The notes below the pieces were generated by a model, which had not been told where the DNA came from, did no database searches, and worked only from the letters and a program-made list of their open reading frames with translations. This document shows, piece by piece, positions 52,878 through 63,922 of a stretch of 64,000 nt of DNA (position 1 is its first letter; every line of letters starts with the position of its first letter). This DNA comes from an uncultured Bacteroidota bacterium (GTDB lineage Bacteria; Bacteroidota; Bacteroidia; Flavobacteriales; Flavobacteriaceae). The DNA lies in assembly GCA_902536935.1 (NCBI GenBank), contig CACAZM010000002.1, positions 1 through 64,000 on the forward strand, in the 5' to 3' direction. The translations under genes and the position numbers were made by a program.

Positions 52878-53966
52878 TTGCAAAAAACAACCAACCGAGC
52901 GTTTTTATATGATCTGGGGGGTTACCTTGCCACTTGCTTTATTTTGATTTGTGTTGCCATCTCTCTTTTGGCTTATGTCATTGCACCAGACAATTCTGTC
53001 AATGCCAATCAAATGCATCTCTCTATACATTCTCAGTCGCCAGGGTTTAAGGTAAAGATGCTTCTCGTGCCCACTGCTATACATAGAGTTCATTCTCGAC
53101 TGTCCACGTTGTTATTTGGCAACCCCAATGCAGGAAATCAATACCCGATTTCATCTTATCAGATTGAGCAAGATGGAATTTGGATTGAACATTTCAACTT
53201 CGATTCTCCTGGTCAGCAAGAATGGTTTCCGTTGACCGCTTTTAATGGATTCGCATCGGTCTCTGAAATCGTTGATAAGCAAATCACAGACCATAGGTTT
53301 GTGTTGGGAACCGACTTGTTTGGAAGAGACGTTCTGAGCCGTTTGTTGGTTGGAACACGGATTTCTATTTCCATTGGCTTGATATCGGTATTCATTTCGC
53401 TGATCGTTGGTATATTTCTGGGCAGTTTAGGTGGATTTTACGGTGGTTTAGTTGACAAGATTGTCATGTGGGTCATTAATGTCACTTGGTCAATTCCTAC
53501 TTTATTACTTGTGATTGCGATATCTGTTGCTTTAGGAAAAGGTTTTTGGCAAGTTTTTATTGCTGTTGGTTTGACCATGTGGGTGGAAGTGGCTCGTATT
53601 GTTCGGGGTCAAGTGATGAGCATCAAAAATCGTCAATATGTAATAGCAACCCAGATACTTGGATTTTCCACTTTCCGCACACTTTTTGGGCATATCCTTC
53701 CAAACGCTTTCGGGCCTTTGGTGGTCATCACCGCCTCCAACTTTGCCGCTGCAATTCTTATTGAAAGCGGATTGAGTTTTTTGGGAATTGGCGTGCAGCC
53801 CCCGATTCCCAGTTGGGGCACAATGATTAAGGATCATTATCAATTTTTAGTGATGGGGAAACCTTATTTAGCATTAATTCCTGGTCTAGCCATTATGCTT
53901 TTAGTGAGCTCTTTTATGTTGATCGGCAATAGCTTGAGAGACTATTTTGACCCAGTGAAGCGTTAA
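52878..53966 (+). CDS. Peptide ABC transporter permease (OppC/DppC type)
   Basis: An inner-membrane permease of 362 residues with one N-terminal membrane helix and a periplasmic segment of about 100 residues. The canonical core is GTDLFGRDVLSRLLVGTRISISIG, followed by five helices, with the EAA-type coupling loop ATQILGFSTFRTLFGHILPN and the ending SLRDYFDPVKR. The long soluble insertion between helix 1 and the core is larger than in E. coli DppC. The only sensible start is TTG at 52878, since the next Met is about 40 codons in, inside the hydrophilic part. No partner permease, ATPase or binding protein is in the window. It lies 7 nt after prc and abuts the rodA stop. Confidence 0.9.
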   Translation: MQKTTNRAFLYDLGGYLATCFILICVAISLLAYVIAPDNSVNANQMHLSIHSQSPGFKVKMLLVPTAIHRVHSRLSTLLFGNPNAGNQYPISSYQIEQDGIWIEHFNFDSPGQQEWFPLTAFNGFASVSEIVDKQITDHRFVLGTDLFGRDVLSRLLVGTRISISIGLISVFISLIVGIFLGSLGGFYGGLVDKIVMWVINVTWSIPTLLLVIAISVALGKGFWQVFIAVGLTMWVEVARIVRGQVMSIKNRQYVIATQILGFSTFRTLFGHILPNAFGPLVVITASNFAAAILIESGLSFLGIGVQPPIPSWGTMIKDHYQFLVMGKPYLALIPGLAIMLLVSSFMLIGNSLRDYFDPVKR

Positions 53967-55223
53967 CTACCATTCGTTGACTCGATTAGCATCGAGTTTC
54001 AAGTAAATGCCCAATAACAGACTAAACGCTAGTAGGTTTGAACCACCATAACTCAAATAAGGTAGCGGGATTCCTATGGTAGGGAGTATGCCTAGGACCA
54101 TACCTAAATTTATACTAAAATGAGCAAACAAAAGACAGACCACGCAATAACAATAAATTCTACTGAAATTATTTTTTTGCCGCCGAGAGGTTAGAAGTAT
54201 ACGAAGCATTAAAATGATAAATAGAATAACAACTAAAAAAGAACCGGCAAAGCCCCACTCTTCACCAACAGTTGTAAAAATATAATCCGTCTGTTGTTCA
54301 GGAACAAAATTCCCTTTGGTTTGTGTACCCTCAAGAAAGCCTTTTCCAAGTAATCCTCCAGATCCAATTGCAATTTGAGATTGATTAATGTTGTATCCAA
54401 TCCCTTGAGTGTCCACTTCACGACCTAAAACGATATTAAATCGATCACGGTGGCGTTGTTCAAATACATTTTCAAATATAAAATCAACTGACTGAACAAA
54501 TACACTAGCCATAACAAGGGTTAAAAGTGTAGCGAGAAGACGTTTTCTACGTCTTTTTCTATCCAGTCCTATGATATATACAATTCCGAATCCCAATACT
54601 AAAGCTGTTGCGATGGTATTGCCAATTAAAAGAGTCAAAATAAATAAAACTATAAGTCCAACACACGAAAGTAAATATTGAGAAGGGAGTTTTTCTGTGT
54701 GTAAAACCAAAAGAAAACTGAGGAATACCACCGTACTGCCAGGATCTGGTTGTGGTAAGATGATTAGTGCAGGCAGGAATATAAGGGCGAAGGACGTGAG
54801 TTGATCTGATAGTGTTGTTAAATCTGTGTTGATTTCACTCAAGTGCTTGGTCAGTGCCAAGGCAGTGATTACTTTGGAAAATTCTGCTGGCTGAAAGCTG
54901 AAGCCAGCGATTGAATACCATGATTTTGCTCCTGAGACTTCCTTACCGAAAACAAAAAGCCCGATGAGTAGAGCAAGTATGATCAAATAGAAAATACTAG
55001 AATAACGCTCATAGACCTTAACTTTTGGAAATTGAAGGAAGAAAATTAGGCCAATACTCAGAAGCCCAAAGAATAATTGCTTTCCAAAGGTATGATTTAA
55101 GGACAGCATGCTTTCCTCTTGGGTATGACCAATGGAGTATATATTTATCAGTCCAATTACAACCAGAGCGAAATACACCAAAAAGGTGTACCAATCAAAC
55201 TTTAAAAGAAATTTCTTATTCAT
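53967..55223 (-). CDS. rodA: Rod-shape peptidoglycan polymerase RodA (SEDS family)
   Basis: A SEDS glycosyltransferase of 418 residues with about ten membrane helices that polymerises glycan strands with PBP2. AKSWYSIAGFSFQPAEFSKV, PQPDPGSTVVF, GKGFLEGTQTKGNFVPEQQTDYIFTTVGEEWGF and GIPLPYLSYGGSNL are diagnostic. It overlaps mrdA by 8 nt. The stop is immediately adjacent to that of the convergent permease gene, with no intergenic base. Confidence 0.96.
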   Translation of the reverse strand: MNKKFLLKFDWYTFLVYFALVVIGLINIYSIGHTQEESMLSLNHTFGKQLFFGLLSIGLIFFLQFPKVKVYERYSSIFYLIILALLIGLFVFGKEVSGAKSWYSIAGFSFQPAEFSKVITALALTKHLSEINTDLTTLSDQLTSFALIFLPALIILPQPDPGSTVVFLSFLLVLHTEKLPSQYLLSCVGLIVLFILTLLIGNTIATALVLGFGIVYIIGLDRKRRRKRLLATLLTLVMASVFVQSVDFIFENVFEQRHRDRFNIVLGREVDTQGIGYNINQSQIAIGSGGLLGKGFLEGTQTKGNFVPEQQTDYIFTTVGEEWGFAGSFLVVILFIILMLRILLTSRRQKNNFSRIYCYCVVCLLFAHFSINLGMVLGILPTIGIPLPYLSYGGSNLLAFSLLLGIYLKLDANRVNEW

Positions 55224-57078
55224 TGATTTTAAAAGGTTTACCGCTCAATGGCTTTTGATACTCATTCACTAAGCTTCCGTTTACCATTCGATTTTCAAGG
55301 TAAGTTCTTCTCACATTACCAGTGAGATATTTTTCAATGACCAAGCTTGCGATTGGTGCAGCCCAACGCCCACCCCAGTATCCATTCTCCACAAAAACAG
55401 CAACAGCAATTTTTGGATTTTCTCTAGGGGCAAAGGCAACAAACATGGAGTGATCGGTTAACTGCACTTTTTCACCTTTTATTCTCACAAAATTCTCAAC
55501 GGTTCCTGTTTTTCCACAGACTTCAACTCCTGTAATACGAGCGATACGAGCAGTACCCCACTTGACAACATTGGACATCCCCTCTATTACTGGCTCAAAA
55601 TGGATCGAGTCTATGGTTGTATAGTTTCGTTTTGTATATTTCTCAGAAATAGAATCTCGTTGTAGTTTTTTGACAAAATGGGGTTTGTAGAAAAATCCTC
55701 TGTTTGCAATCGTTGCAACCATATTGGCCAACTGAATCGGGGTAGTCAGCACTTCACCTTGCCCAATTGAGTTGGAAAGTGAAGTTGTTGCTCCCCAACG
55801 TTGGTTAGGATACCAGTAATCATAATAATCTGAATTTGGAATAAACCCTTTTTGACCAGTGGGATGATCATACCCGAGATAATTTCCCATTCCGAAACTT
55901 TTGACATGATTGCTCCACATGTCCATCCCCTTCTTTGGATCGTTTAAACGATCAATGGTGCGGCGATACACATTTGCAAAGTAGGTGTTACAAGAATTGT
56001 AAATCCCACTGTTTAGTCGATTTTTAGTTCCGTAGTTACAATGGCATTTCATAAAGTCATCTCGTCCATAATAGTGACCCTCATTACATTGCACGCGAAA
56101 TTTGGGCGTAATCGCTTCCTCCTGAAGTGCAATTAGAGCATTGATTAGCTTAAATGGAGATCCAGGTGGATACTGACCTTGAAGCCCACGATCAAAGAGC
56201 GGACGGTTAATAGTGTCGTTTTTTAAAACTGTAAAATTTTCAGATCTATTTCGACCAACCAATAAATCTGGTGGGTATGTCGGAGTACTTACGTTGACTA
56301 AAATCTCACCTGTTTCAGGCTCAATAGCAACTATACCGCCTCTTTTGTTTTGAAGAAGTTTTTGCCCATATTCTTGAAGAGCAATATCTATTGTCAGGTA
56401 AATATCTTGTGCTTTTGTCGGAAGGGTATCGAGCTCGCCTTTTTGAAAAGGCCCAATCACTCGATTAAATTTGTCTCGTTGTAAATAGCGAACCCCTTTC
56501 ACGCCTCTCAGCGTTTTTTCATAGCTTTTCTCGATTCCTTGCCGTCCGATCAATTCGCCAGATTGGTAATAAGGGTCTCTTCTGATATCAAACCGATTTA
56601 CCTCACTTATATACCCCAAAATATTTGAGGCAGAGGAACTATTGTACTTTCGAACAGCTCTTTTTTGGACATAAAACCCACTGTATTTCCAAAGTTTCTC
56701 TTGCAGGGAAGCATAATCACTTTTGGATAATTGTGCTAAAAATACGGAGGGTTTTCTTGTAGAATATGCTCGAGCTTCTTTGATTTTGTCATTGAGAAAT
56801 TTCTTGTCAACCTTTAACAGATTACAGAACTCTATGGTATCAATTTGCTTCAACTGCTTTGGAACGACCATTAGGTCGTAAGTGGGTTGATTTTCAACAA
56901 TCAATGTTTCATTTCGATCATAAATAAATCCGCGCTCTGGGTATATGTATTCTTTCAATACAGAGTTTTGAAGAGATTGACTTTCATAGTCAGAGCTAAA
57001 AACTTGTAAACTAAGGAGGCGAATTGTAAAAATGGCACCACTGCTAACAACAAGTACGAAAAGTAGGCTTTTTCTCAT
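55216..57078 (-). CDS. mrdA: Penicillin-binding protein 2 (elongasome transpeptidase)
   Basis: A class B PBP of 620 residues with a single N-terminal membrane anchor. A dimerisation region includes YIYPERGFIYDRNETLIVENQPTYDL. The transpeptidase domain has the active-site box PPGSPFK with Ser and Lys, SNSIGQG (SxN) and CGKTGT (KTG). It crosslinks peptidoglycan during elongation with RodA. It lies between mreD and rodA with short overlaps on both sides. Confidence 0.96.
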   Translation of the reverse strand: MRKSLLFVLVVSSGAIFTIRLLSLQVFSSDYESQSLQNSVLKEYIYPERGFIYDRNETLIVENQPTYDLMVVPKQLKQIDTIEFCNLLKVDKKFLNDKIKEARAYSTRKPSVFLAQLSKSDYASLQEKLWKYSGFYVQKRAVRKYNSSSASNILGYISEVNRFDIRRDPYYQSGELIGRQGIEKSYEKTLRGVKGVRYLQRDKFNRVIGPFQKGELDTLPTKAQDIYLTIDIALQEYGQKLLQNKRGGIVAIEPETGEILVNVSTPTYPPDLLVGRNRSENFTVLKNDTINRPLFDRGLQGQYPPGSPFKLINALIALQEEAITPKFRVQCNEGHYYGRDDFMKCHCNYGTKNRLNSGIYNSCNTYFANVYRRTIDRLNDPKKGMDMWSNHVKSFGMGNYLGYDHPTGQKGFIPNSDYYDYWYPNQRWGATTSLSNSIGQGEVLTTPIQLANMVATIANRGFFYKPHFVKKLQRDSISEKYTKRNYTTIDSIHFEPVIEGMSNVVKWGTARIARITGVEVCGKTGTVENFVRIKGEKVQLTDHSMFVAFAPRENPKIAVAVFVENGYWGGRWAAPIASLVIEKYLTGNVRRTYLENRMVNGSLVNEYQKPLSGKPFKINE

Positions 57079-57581
57079 TGTTTATTCTTTTGCAACAAAA
57101 ACATAATTGCAATCAAAAATAACAATGTAAAAAGACTTCCAAAAATAAATTGTTGTACTATCCGAAGCCATTGTGTCCAGCTCGACACCCCAAATACATA
57201 ATACACTAAATGATGAATCAGGACAATATTTAAACAGTAAGCAGAGAGCGCAAGCAGAGGCGTCTGTTGTAAGCGGATATTGACATATCCGTGGTTTTTA
57301 CCAAAAACCGATGTGATGATAAAAGGTCTGAGAAAAGCTGCAGTGACACAGGCCGCTGCTTGGAGACCCATTGTTGAGTGGAGGGTGTCTAAGTAAAGAC
57401 CATATAGGAATGCGGCAAAAAGGTAAAAGGTCTGATCGGCATCGGTTGGATAGAATATCAAAAAAAGTAGAGTTACATGTGGCACCAATTGTGCGCCCAA
57501 ATCCAATTGGTCAAACACCATCACTTGAAGAATTGGTAACAAAAAAAAATAGGCAATAAAGGGATATGATCTACTTTTCAT
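57075..57581 (-). CDS. mreD: Rod-shape-determining protein MreD
   Basis: A 168-residue protein with about five membrane helices, opening PFIAYFFLLPILQVMVFDQLDLGAQLVPHV and containing YPTDADQTFYLFAAFLYGLYLDTLHSTMGLQAA. These match Bacteroidota MreD in sequence pattern and place. It overlaps mrdA by 4 nt (ATGA) and mreC by 11 nt. It acts with MreBC in the elongasome. Confidence 0.92.
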   Translation of the reverse strand: MKSRSYPFIAYFFLLPILQVMVFDQLDLGAQLVPHVTLLFLIFYPTDADQTFYLFAAFLYGLYLDTLHSTMGLQAAACVTAAFLRPFIITSVFGKNHGYVNIRLQQTPLLALSAYCLNIVLIHHLVYYVFGVSSWTQWLRIVQQFIFGSLFTLLFLIAIMFLLQKNKQ

Positions 57582-58371
57582 TGGATGATTGTTGAACAGA
57601 TTTAACTTCTTCTGCTAGCGGATGGTTTATTGCAAAAACCGTTCCCAAATTGGTCATATCTTGAAAAAGAGAAATTTCAATATCATAAAAACTTTTCGAG
57701 GGGTCGTCAACAAAATTTGAAATTGACCCAATAAGAAGATTAGGAGGGAAAATCGTTGACATCCCACCTGTTTGAATCGTATCACCGACTTTGATCATAG
57801 CTGTTTTTGGAACATCGAAAAGTTTCATCCTGGTTGGGTCATCACCAGGCCAGGTTAAACTTCCAAAATGACTGCTATTTTTTAACTTTGCATTGATCTT
57901 CAAGTCTTTGTTTAAAATCGAAATTGCCTGAGCATATCGTGTCTGTACAAATTGTACAACCCCCACGATTCCTTGAGCAGTCACCAACCCCATCTCATTT
58001 TTAATGCCACTGTTTTTTCCTCCTCTAATGGTAATGTAGTTATAGCTATTCATAAATGAATTTCGAATGACTTGTAGGGGTATTGAACTATAGGTTAACG
58101 TGTCAGAAGGAAGCTTTTCTTCAAAAAGAATTTGATCAAGCAGAATTTGGTTTTCTTTTAGTAGGCGCTTGTTGGTTTCTATTAGATTGGTATACCTGGT
58201 GAAATAGTTGACAAGATCGCTCAATTGCGCACTGAAAATGACACTCACATTTGCAACTAAACTGCGGTGGTAAGCACTTGACCGTTGCAATAGCAAAATA
58301 CTCAATGAAATAAGAAGGAGATAAACCAAGCCGTTACGAAATCTAATAATGGCATTGACTAGCTGCTGCAT
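57571..58371 (-). CDS. mreC: Rod-shape-determining protein MreC
   Basis: A periplasmic scaffold of 266 residues with one N-terminal membrane helix, a coiled coil (about 50-80, YTNLIETNKRLLKENQILLDQIL) and the two-beta-barrel MreC core. ITIRGGKNSGIKNEMGLVTAQGIVGVV and VGDTIQTGGMSTIFPPNLLIGSI are core segments. It links PBP2 to MreB filaments. It follows mreB after 7 nt. Confidence 0.94.
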   Translation of the reverse strand: MQQLVNAIIRFRNGLVYLLLISLSILLLQRSSAYHRSLVANVSVIFSAQLSDLVNYFTRYTNLIETNKRLLKENQILLDQILFEEKLPSDTLTYSSIPLQVIRNSFMNSYNYITIRGGKNSGIKNEMGLVTAQGIVGVVQFVQTRYAQAISILNKDLKINAKLKNSSHFGSLTWPGDDPTRMKLFDVPKTAMIKVGDTIQTGGMSTIFPPNLLIGSISNFVDDPSKSFYDIEISLFQDMTNLGTVFAINHPLAEEVKSVQQSSNEK

Positions 58372-58378
58372 CTTTCAG

Positions 58379-59407
58379 CTATTTAACAAGGATTGTCTTA
58401 TATTGATCAATATTTTTAAGCGCGATACCAGTTCCCCTAACAACGGCACGCAATGGATCTTCAGCGATAAAAATTGGAAGATCAGTTTTTTGGGATAATC
58501 TTTTGTCTAGCCCACGAAGCATGGATCCACCGCCGGCAAGGTAAACACCTGTATTGTAGATATCTGCTGCAAGTTCTGGAGGAGTTTGTGAAAGGGTTTC
58601 CATAACAGAATCTTCAATTCTTATGATGGATTTGTCAAGTGCCTTTGCAATTTCCCGATAAGAAATCACAGTTTCTTTGGGCTTTCCTGTCAGCAAATCC
58701 CTTCCTTGAACCGTCATATCTTCAGGTGGGTTCTCCAATTCTTCAAGAGCTGAGCCAATCAAGATTTTTACCCGCTCTGCTGTCCGCTCACCAATATATA
58801 AATTGTGTTGTGTACGCATGTAGTATATGATATCATTAGTAAACACGTCACCAGCCACTTTGACTGACTTATCACAAACAATCCCGGAGAGTGCAATCAC
58901 AGCAATTTCTGTTGTTCCTCCACCAATATCGATAATCATATTCCCTTTTGGCTGCATGATATTTACACCGATACCTATTGCGGCAGCCATTGGTTCATGA
59001 ATCAAATACACTTCTTTTCCATTTACTCGTTCTGCTGATTCACGAACAGCCCGCATTTCCACCTCGGTAATTCCAGACGGAATGCAAATCACCATGCGTA
59101 AAGCAGGAGTGAAAAATCGTTTTTTGAGTGCAGGTATGTTTTTGATAAACATACTTATCATCTGCTCAGAAGCATCGAAGTCAGCAATAACACCATCTTT
59201 AAGGGGTCGTATGGTTTTAATATTCTCATGTGTTTTCCCTTGCATCAAAGCAGCTTCATGTCCAACAGCAATAATTTTAGTGGTTACACGATCACGTGCA
59301 ACGATCGAAGGACTATCAACAACCACATTGTCATTGTGAATAATTAGGGTATTTGCAGTACCTAAGTCAATCGCAATATTTTCTGTTAAGAAGTCGAAAA
59401 AACCCAT
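58379..59407 (-). CDS. mreB: Rod-shape-determining protein MreB
   Basis: A bacterial actin homologue of 342 residues. IAIDLGTANTLI is phosphate-loop 1, MIIDIGGGTTEIAVI phosphate-loop 2 and VYLAGGGSMLRGLDKRL the adenosine motif. It opens with a membrane-associating segment MGFFDFLTENI. It forms filaments that guide lateral wall growth. It follows purH after 32 nt, so the cell-shape genes may share a transcript with purine synthesis. Confidence 0.97.
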   Translation of the reverse strand: MGFFDFLTENIAIDLGTANTLIIHNDNVVVDSPSIVARDRVTTKIIAVGHEAALMQGKTHENIKTIRPLKDGVIADFDASEQMISMFIKNIPALKKRFFTPALRMVICIPSGITEVEMRAVRESAERVNGKEVYLIHEPMAAAIGIGVNIMQPKGNMIIDIGGGTTEIAVIALSGIVCDKSVKVAGDVFTNDIIYYMRTQHNLYIGERTAERVKILIGSALEELENPPEDMTVQGRDLLTGKPKETVISYREIAKALDKSIIRIEDSVMETLSQTPPELAADIYNTGVYLAGGGSMLRGLDKRLSQKTDLPIFIAEDPLRAVVRGTGIALKNIDQYKTILVK

Positions 59408-59439
59408 GATGAGCTTAATTTATAATGTAATTATACGAA

Positions 59440-60966
59440 TTAATGTTTAAAATGGCGAACCCCAGTTATCACCATAACCATTTGATTGGCATTGCAATAA
59501 TCGATACTTTGTTGGTCTTTAATTGATCCTCCAGGTTGAATGACAGCTCTTATACCTGCTTTGTGTGCAATCTCTACGCAGTCGGGAAAAGGAAAAAACG
59601 CATCGCTTGCCATGACTGCTCCATCAAGATCAAACCCAAAGGTTTCTGCTTTTTTGATTGCCTGTTTGAGGGCATCAACTCGGGATGTTTGTCCCGTCCC
59701 TGATGAAAGCAATTGTAAGCCCTTTGCCAAAACAATTGTGTTTGACTTTGTATTTTTACAGATATTAGAGGCAAACAACATGTCATCCACTTGATCTTCA
59801 GAGGGTTTTGTAGCTGTCGCCGTTTGAAGCATTTTCTCATGATCAATTAACTGATCCTTCTCTTGCACTAGATATCCGTTGAGACAGCTTCTGACCAGTT
59901 TAACTGTGTGTGTATTTGTTTTTTGAGCTAATAAAATTCTATTTTTCTTGTTTTTGAGTAAGGTTAATGCTTTCTCATCAAAGGATGGCGCAATGACAAC
60001 TTCACAAAACAAGTCATGGATTTGTCGTGCAGTTTCGATATCAATTGGACGATTTGCAATCAAAATCCCTCCAAAAGCAGAGATTGGATCTCCTGCTAGC
60101 GCAGCAGCATAGGCATCACTGAGATTGTTTCTGGTTGCAATTCCACAGGCATTGTTGTGCTTAAGAATGGCAAAGGTTGGGTCGGTTTCCTCATGGGCTT
60201 CCATCAAGTTGAGAGCAGCATCAATATCCAGTAAGTTATTATAGGATAACTCTTTTCCATTAAGCTTGTCAAACAATTGTTCTAGGTCGCCAAAGAAGTA
60301 TCCTTCCTGGTGAGGATTTTCACCATAACGAAGCTGATGTCCCTTTTGAATGCTGAGTTTTAATGATGACGAGCCATTGTCAAAGTAGTTAAAAATGGCA
60401 CTGTCATAATGAGAGGATACGTTAAATGAATGCTTTGCGAAATATTTGCGTTGCTCTAAAGTAAAAGCTCCATTTTGATCGCTCAATAAAGAAGACAACA
60501 AATTGTATTCTGATTTTGATGCTACGCACACCACATCAGTATGATTTTTAGCTGCTGCTCGAATCAATGCAATTCCGCCAATATCAATCTTCTCTATAAT
60601 TTCTTGGTCCGTACCACCACCAGCTACAGTTTCTTCAAAAGGATATAAATCAACAATTACCAAATCTATTGATGGAATGTCATAAGTAGAGATCTCTTCC
60701 TGATCTAATTTATTATTTCTTCGATTTAGAATACCACCAAAAACTTTTGGATGAAGTGTTTTTACACGCCCTCCTAAGATTGAAGGATAGTCCGTAATCG
60801 ACTCAACGCGAATGACCTCGACCCCTAAAGAATCAATGTAATCGGCAGTGCCGCCCGTAGAATATATTGTAACGCCAAGTTTATGGAGTCTTTCGACAAT
60901 GGGATCTAGACCTTTCTTGTCAAAAACCGAAATCAATGCGGATGAAACGCGGATTGAATCTTGCAT
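59440..60966 (-). CDS. purH: Bifunctional AICAR formyltransferase/IMP cyclohydrolase
   Basis: Carries out the last two steps of IMP synthesis. The N-terminal MGS-like domain (about 5-130) has ALISVFDKKGLDPIVERLHKLGVTIYSTGGTADY and GGRVKTLHPKVFGGIL. The formyltransferase domain has LRYGENPHQEG, LKHNNACGIA and DAFFPFPDCVEIAHKAGIRAVIQPGGSIKD. The ATG at 60966 is preferred over an in-frame ATG at 60975, which is within a few bases of the predicted transcription start. Confidence 0.96.
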   Translation of the reverse strand: MQDSIRVSSALISVFDKKGLDPIVERLHKLGVTIYSTGGTADYIDSLGVEVIRVESITDYPSILGGRVKTLHPKVFGGILNRRNNKLDQEEISTYDIPSIDLVIVDLYPFEETVAGGGTDQEIIEKIDIGGIALIRAAAKNHTDVVCVASKSEYNLLSSLLSDQNGAFTLEQRKYFAKHSFNVSSHYDSAIFNYFDNGSSSLKLSIQKGHQLRYGENPHQEGYFFGDLEQLFDKLNGKELSYNNLLDIDAALNLMEAHEETDPTFAILKHNNACGIATRNNLSDAYAAALAGDPISAFGGILIANRPIDIETARQIHDLFCEVVIAPSFDEKALTLLKNKKNRILLAQKTNTHTVKLVRSCLNGYLVQEKDQLIDHEKMLQTATATKPSEDQVDDMLFASNICKNTKSNTIVLAKGLQLLSSGTGQTSRVDALKQAIKKAETFGFDLDGAVMASDAFFPFPDCVEIAHKAGIRAVIQPGGSIKDQQSIDYCNANQMVMVITGVRHFKH

Positions 60967-60983
60967 ATGCAACAAATAGGTTG

Positions 60984-60991
60984 CAAAAGTA
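60984..60991 (-). promoter_or_regulatory. Candidate purH -7 element
   Basis: TACTTTTG on the minus strand fits TAnnTTTG, 18 bp before the purH ATG at 60966. A matching -33 element is not clear. Confidence 0.4.
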
Positions 60992-61027
60992 GCAATTTTC
61001 AGGCGTATTATAGATTCATATTATTGA

Positions 61028-61483
61028 CTAAAACAAATGAATTGAAACAAGATGATTTACTTCGCCTAAAAAAGCGGCATCTTTTTCCGAAAATGCACGC
61101 AATCGATTTGAGTCAATATCGATTTGCCCAATGTTTTTTTCGTTGACAAATAGTGGAATTACAATTTCGGATTTCACATCCAAACTACACGAGATATAGT
61201 TGTTATGTGCAGTTACATCATCAACGATAAAAATTTCATTGCTTTGCGCAACCTGACCACAAATTCCTTTACCAAATGGAATGTTTGTGTGATTTGTCGG
61301 CTCACCAGCGTAGGCATTCAAAACAAGCTCTTTTTTTTTGGGGTTATGCAAATAATAGCCAACCCAGTCATAATGTGCAATGTGATCAAAGAGAAGTTGA
61401 CAGATATATTGCAATCCTTCTGTTTGACTTACACCCGAACTGAGTTTATTGTCGATTATATTAAGCAATGAATCAAATGTCAT
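61028..61483 (-). CDS. GAF-domain protein, probable free methionine-(R)-sulfoxide reductase
   Basis: A 151-residue single GAF domain. The order WVGYYL, NAYAGEPTNHTNIPFGKGICGQVAQ, FIVDDVTAHNNYISC, SEIVIPLF and GQIDIDSNR matches fRMsr enzymes. The cysteine pair C75 and C99 has the same 24-residue spacing as E. coli C94 and C118, while the equivalent of C84 is not Cys (about His65). I infer reduction of free Met-R-sulfoxide using the two-cysteine variant. It lies between groEL and purH on the same strand but after a strong terminator. Confidence 0.85.
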   Translation of the reverse strand: MTFDSLLNIIDNKLSSGVSQTEGLQYICQLLFDHIAHYDWVGYYLHNPKKKELVLNAYAGEPTNHTNIPFGKGICGQVAQSNEIFIVDDVTAHNNYISCSLDVKSEIVIPLFVNEKNIGQIDIDSNRLRAFSEKDAAFLGEVNHLVSIHLF

Positions 61484-61493
61484 AGAATAAAAA

Positions 61494-61513
61494 ACTGCCC
61501 CTGGAGGGGGCAG
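61494..61513 (-). terminator. Intrinsic terminator of groESL
   Basis: Arms CTGCCCC (61495-61501) and GGGGCAG (61507-61513) form a strong GC stem. Read on the minus strand it is followed by TTTTTTATTC, shortly after the groEL stop at 61535. Confidence 0.85.
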
Positions 61514-61534
61514 TGATTTAATTATAGAGATATT

Positions 61535-63455
<1,921 letters not shown>

Positions 63456-63480
63456 AATTTGTTATACATTTTTTTTTTAT

Positions 63481-63499
63481 TTGGCACGAATCGTGCCAA
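63481..63499 (-). promoter_or_regulatory. Sigma-54-like -24/-12 promoter and perfect palindrome upstream of groES
   Basis: TTGGCACGAATCGTGCCAA is a perfect 9-1-9 palindrome. Read on the minus strand it matches the sigma-54 consensus TTGGCACG-N4-TTGC, with GG and GC separated by exactly 10 bases (GTGCC in place of TTGCW). A start about 12 nt downstream would leave a 15-nt leader before groES. It differs from CIRCE (TTAGCACTC-N9-GAGTGCTAA). Confidence 0.55.
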
Positions 63500-63568
63500 C
63501 GATATAAATTATAAAGATTGTCTGCCAAACCGTGACATTGTGACATTTTTTAAAATAACTACAGATGT

Positions 63569-63916
63569 TTATTCGGATGGAATATCTTCAGGAAAAACTT
63601 CTGGTAATTCTTCTGGAATTTCTTCAATAATGGTCTCTTCAGTGAACTCATCACTTAACAAGCTGGAATCTTCAATAGTACCAGGACGAGATATCATTGA
63701 GTTTGACAATAAAATGAGTACCAGCAATAAGGTAGCTAGCACCCATGTGCTTCGATCTAGTAAATCTGAGGTATTTTGTACCCCTCCAATCTGCTGTCCG
63801 CCACCACCAAAAGATGAAGAAAGGCCACCTCCTTTGGGGTTTTGAACCATGATTACGAGTACCAAAAGAAATGATACTATAATTATAAGAGTAATAAAAA
63901 TGGTAAATGAACTCAT
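63569..63916 (-). CDS. secG: Preprotein translocase subunit SecG
   Basis: A 115-residue protein with two membrane helices (about 5-25 and 57-75). The intervening loop VMVQNPKGGGLSSSFGGGGQQIGGVQ is the SecG signature. An acidic C-terminal tail rich in Glu is typical of Bacteroidota forms. It assists SecYEG-dependent export. It lies upstream of groES on the same strand, separated by 113 bp that hold the sigma-54-like element. Confidence 0.93.
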   Translation of the reverse strand: MSSFTIFITLIIIVSFLLVLVIMVQNPKGGGLSSSFGGGGQQIGGVQNTSDLLDRSTWVLATLLLVLILLSNSMISRPGTIEDSSLLSDEFTEETIIEEIPEELPEVFPEDIPSE

Positions 63917-63922
63917 ATTAAA

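Noticed and set aside
63481-63499. CIRCE/HrcA operator before groES
   Set aside because: The CIRCE sequence is TTAGCACTC-N9-GAGTGCTAA; the arms and spacing here differ.
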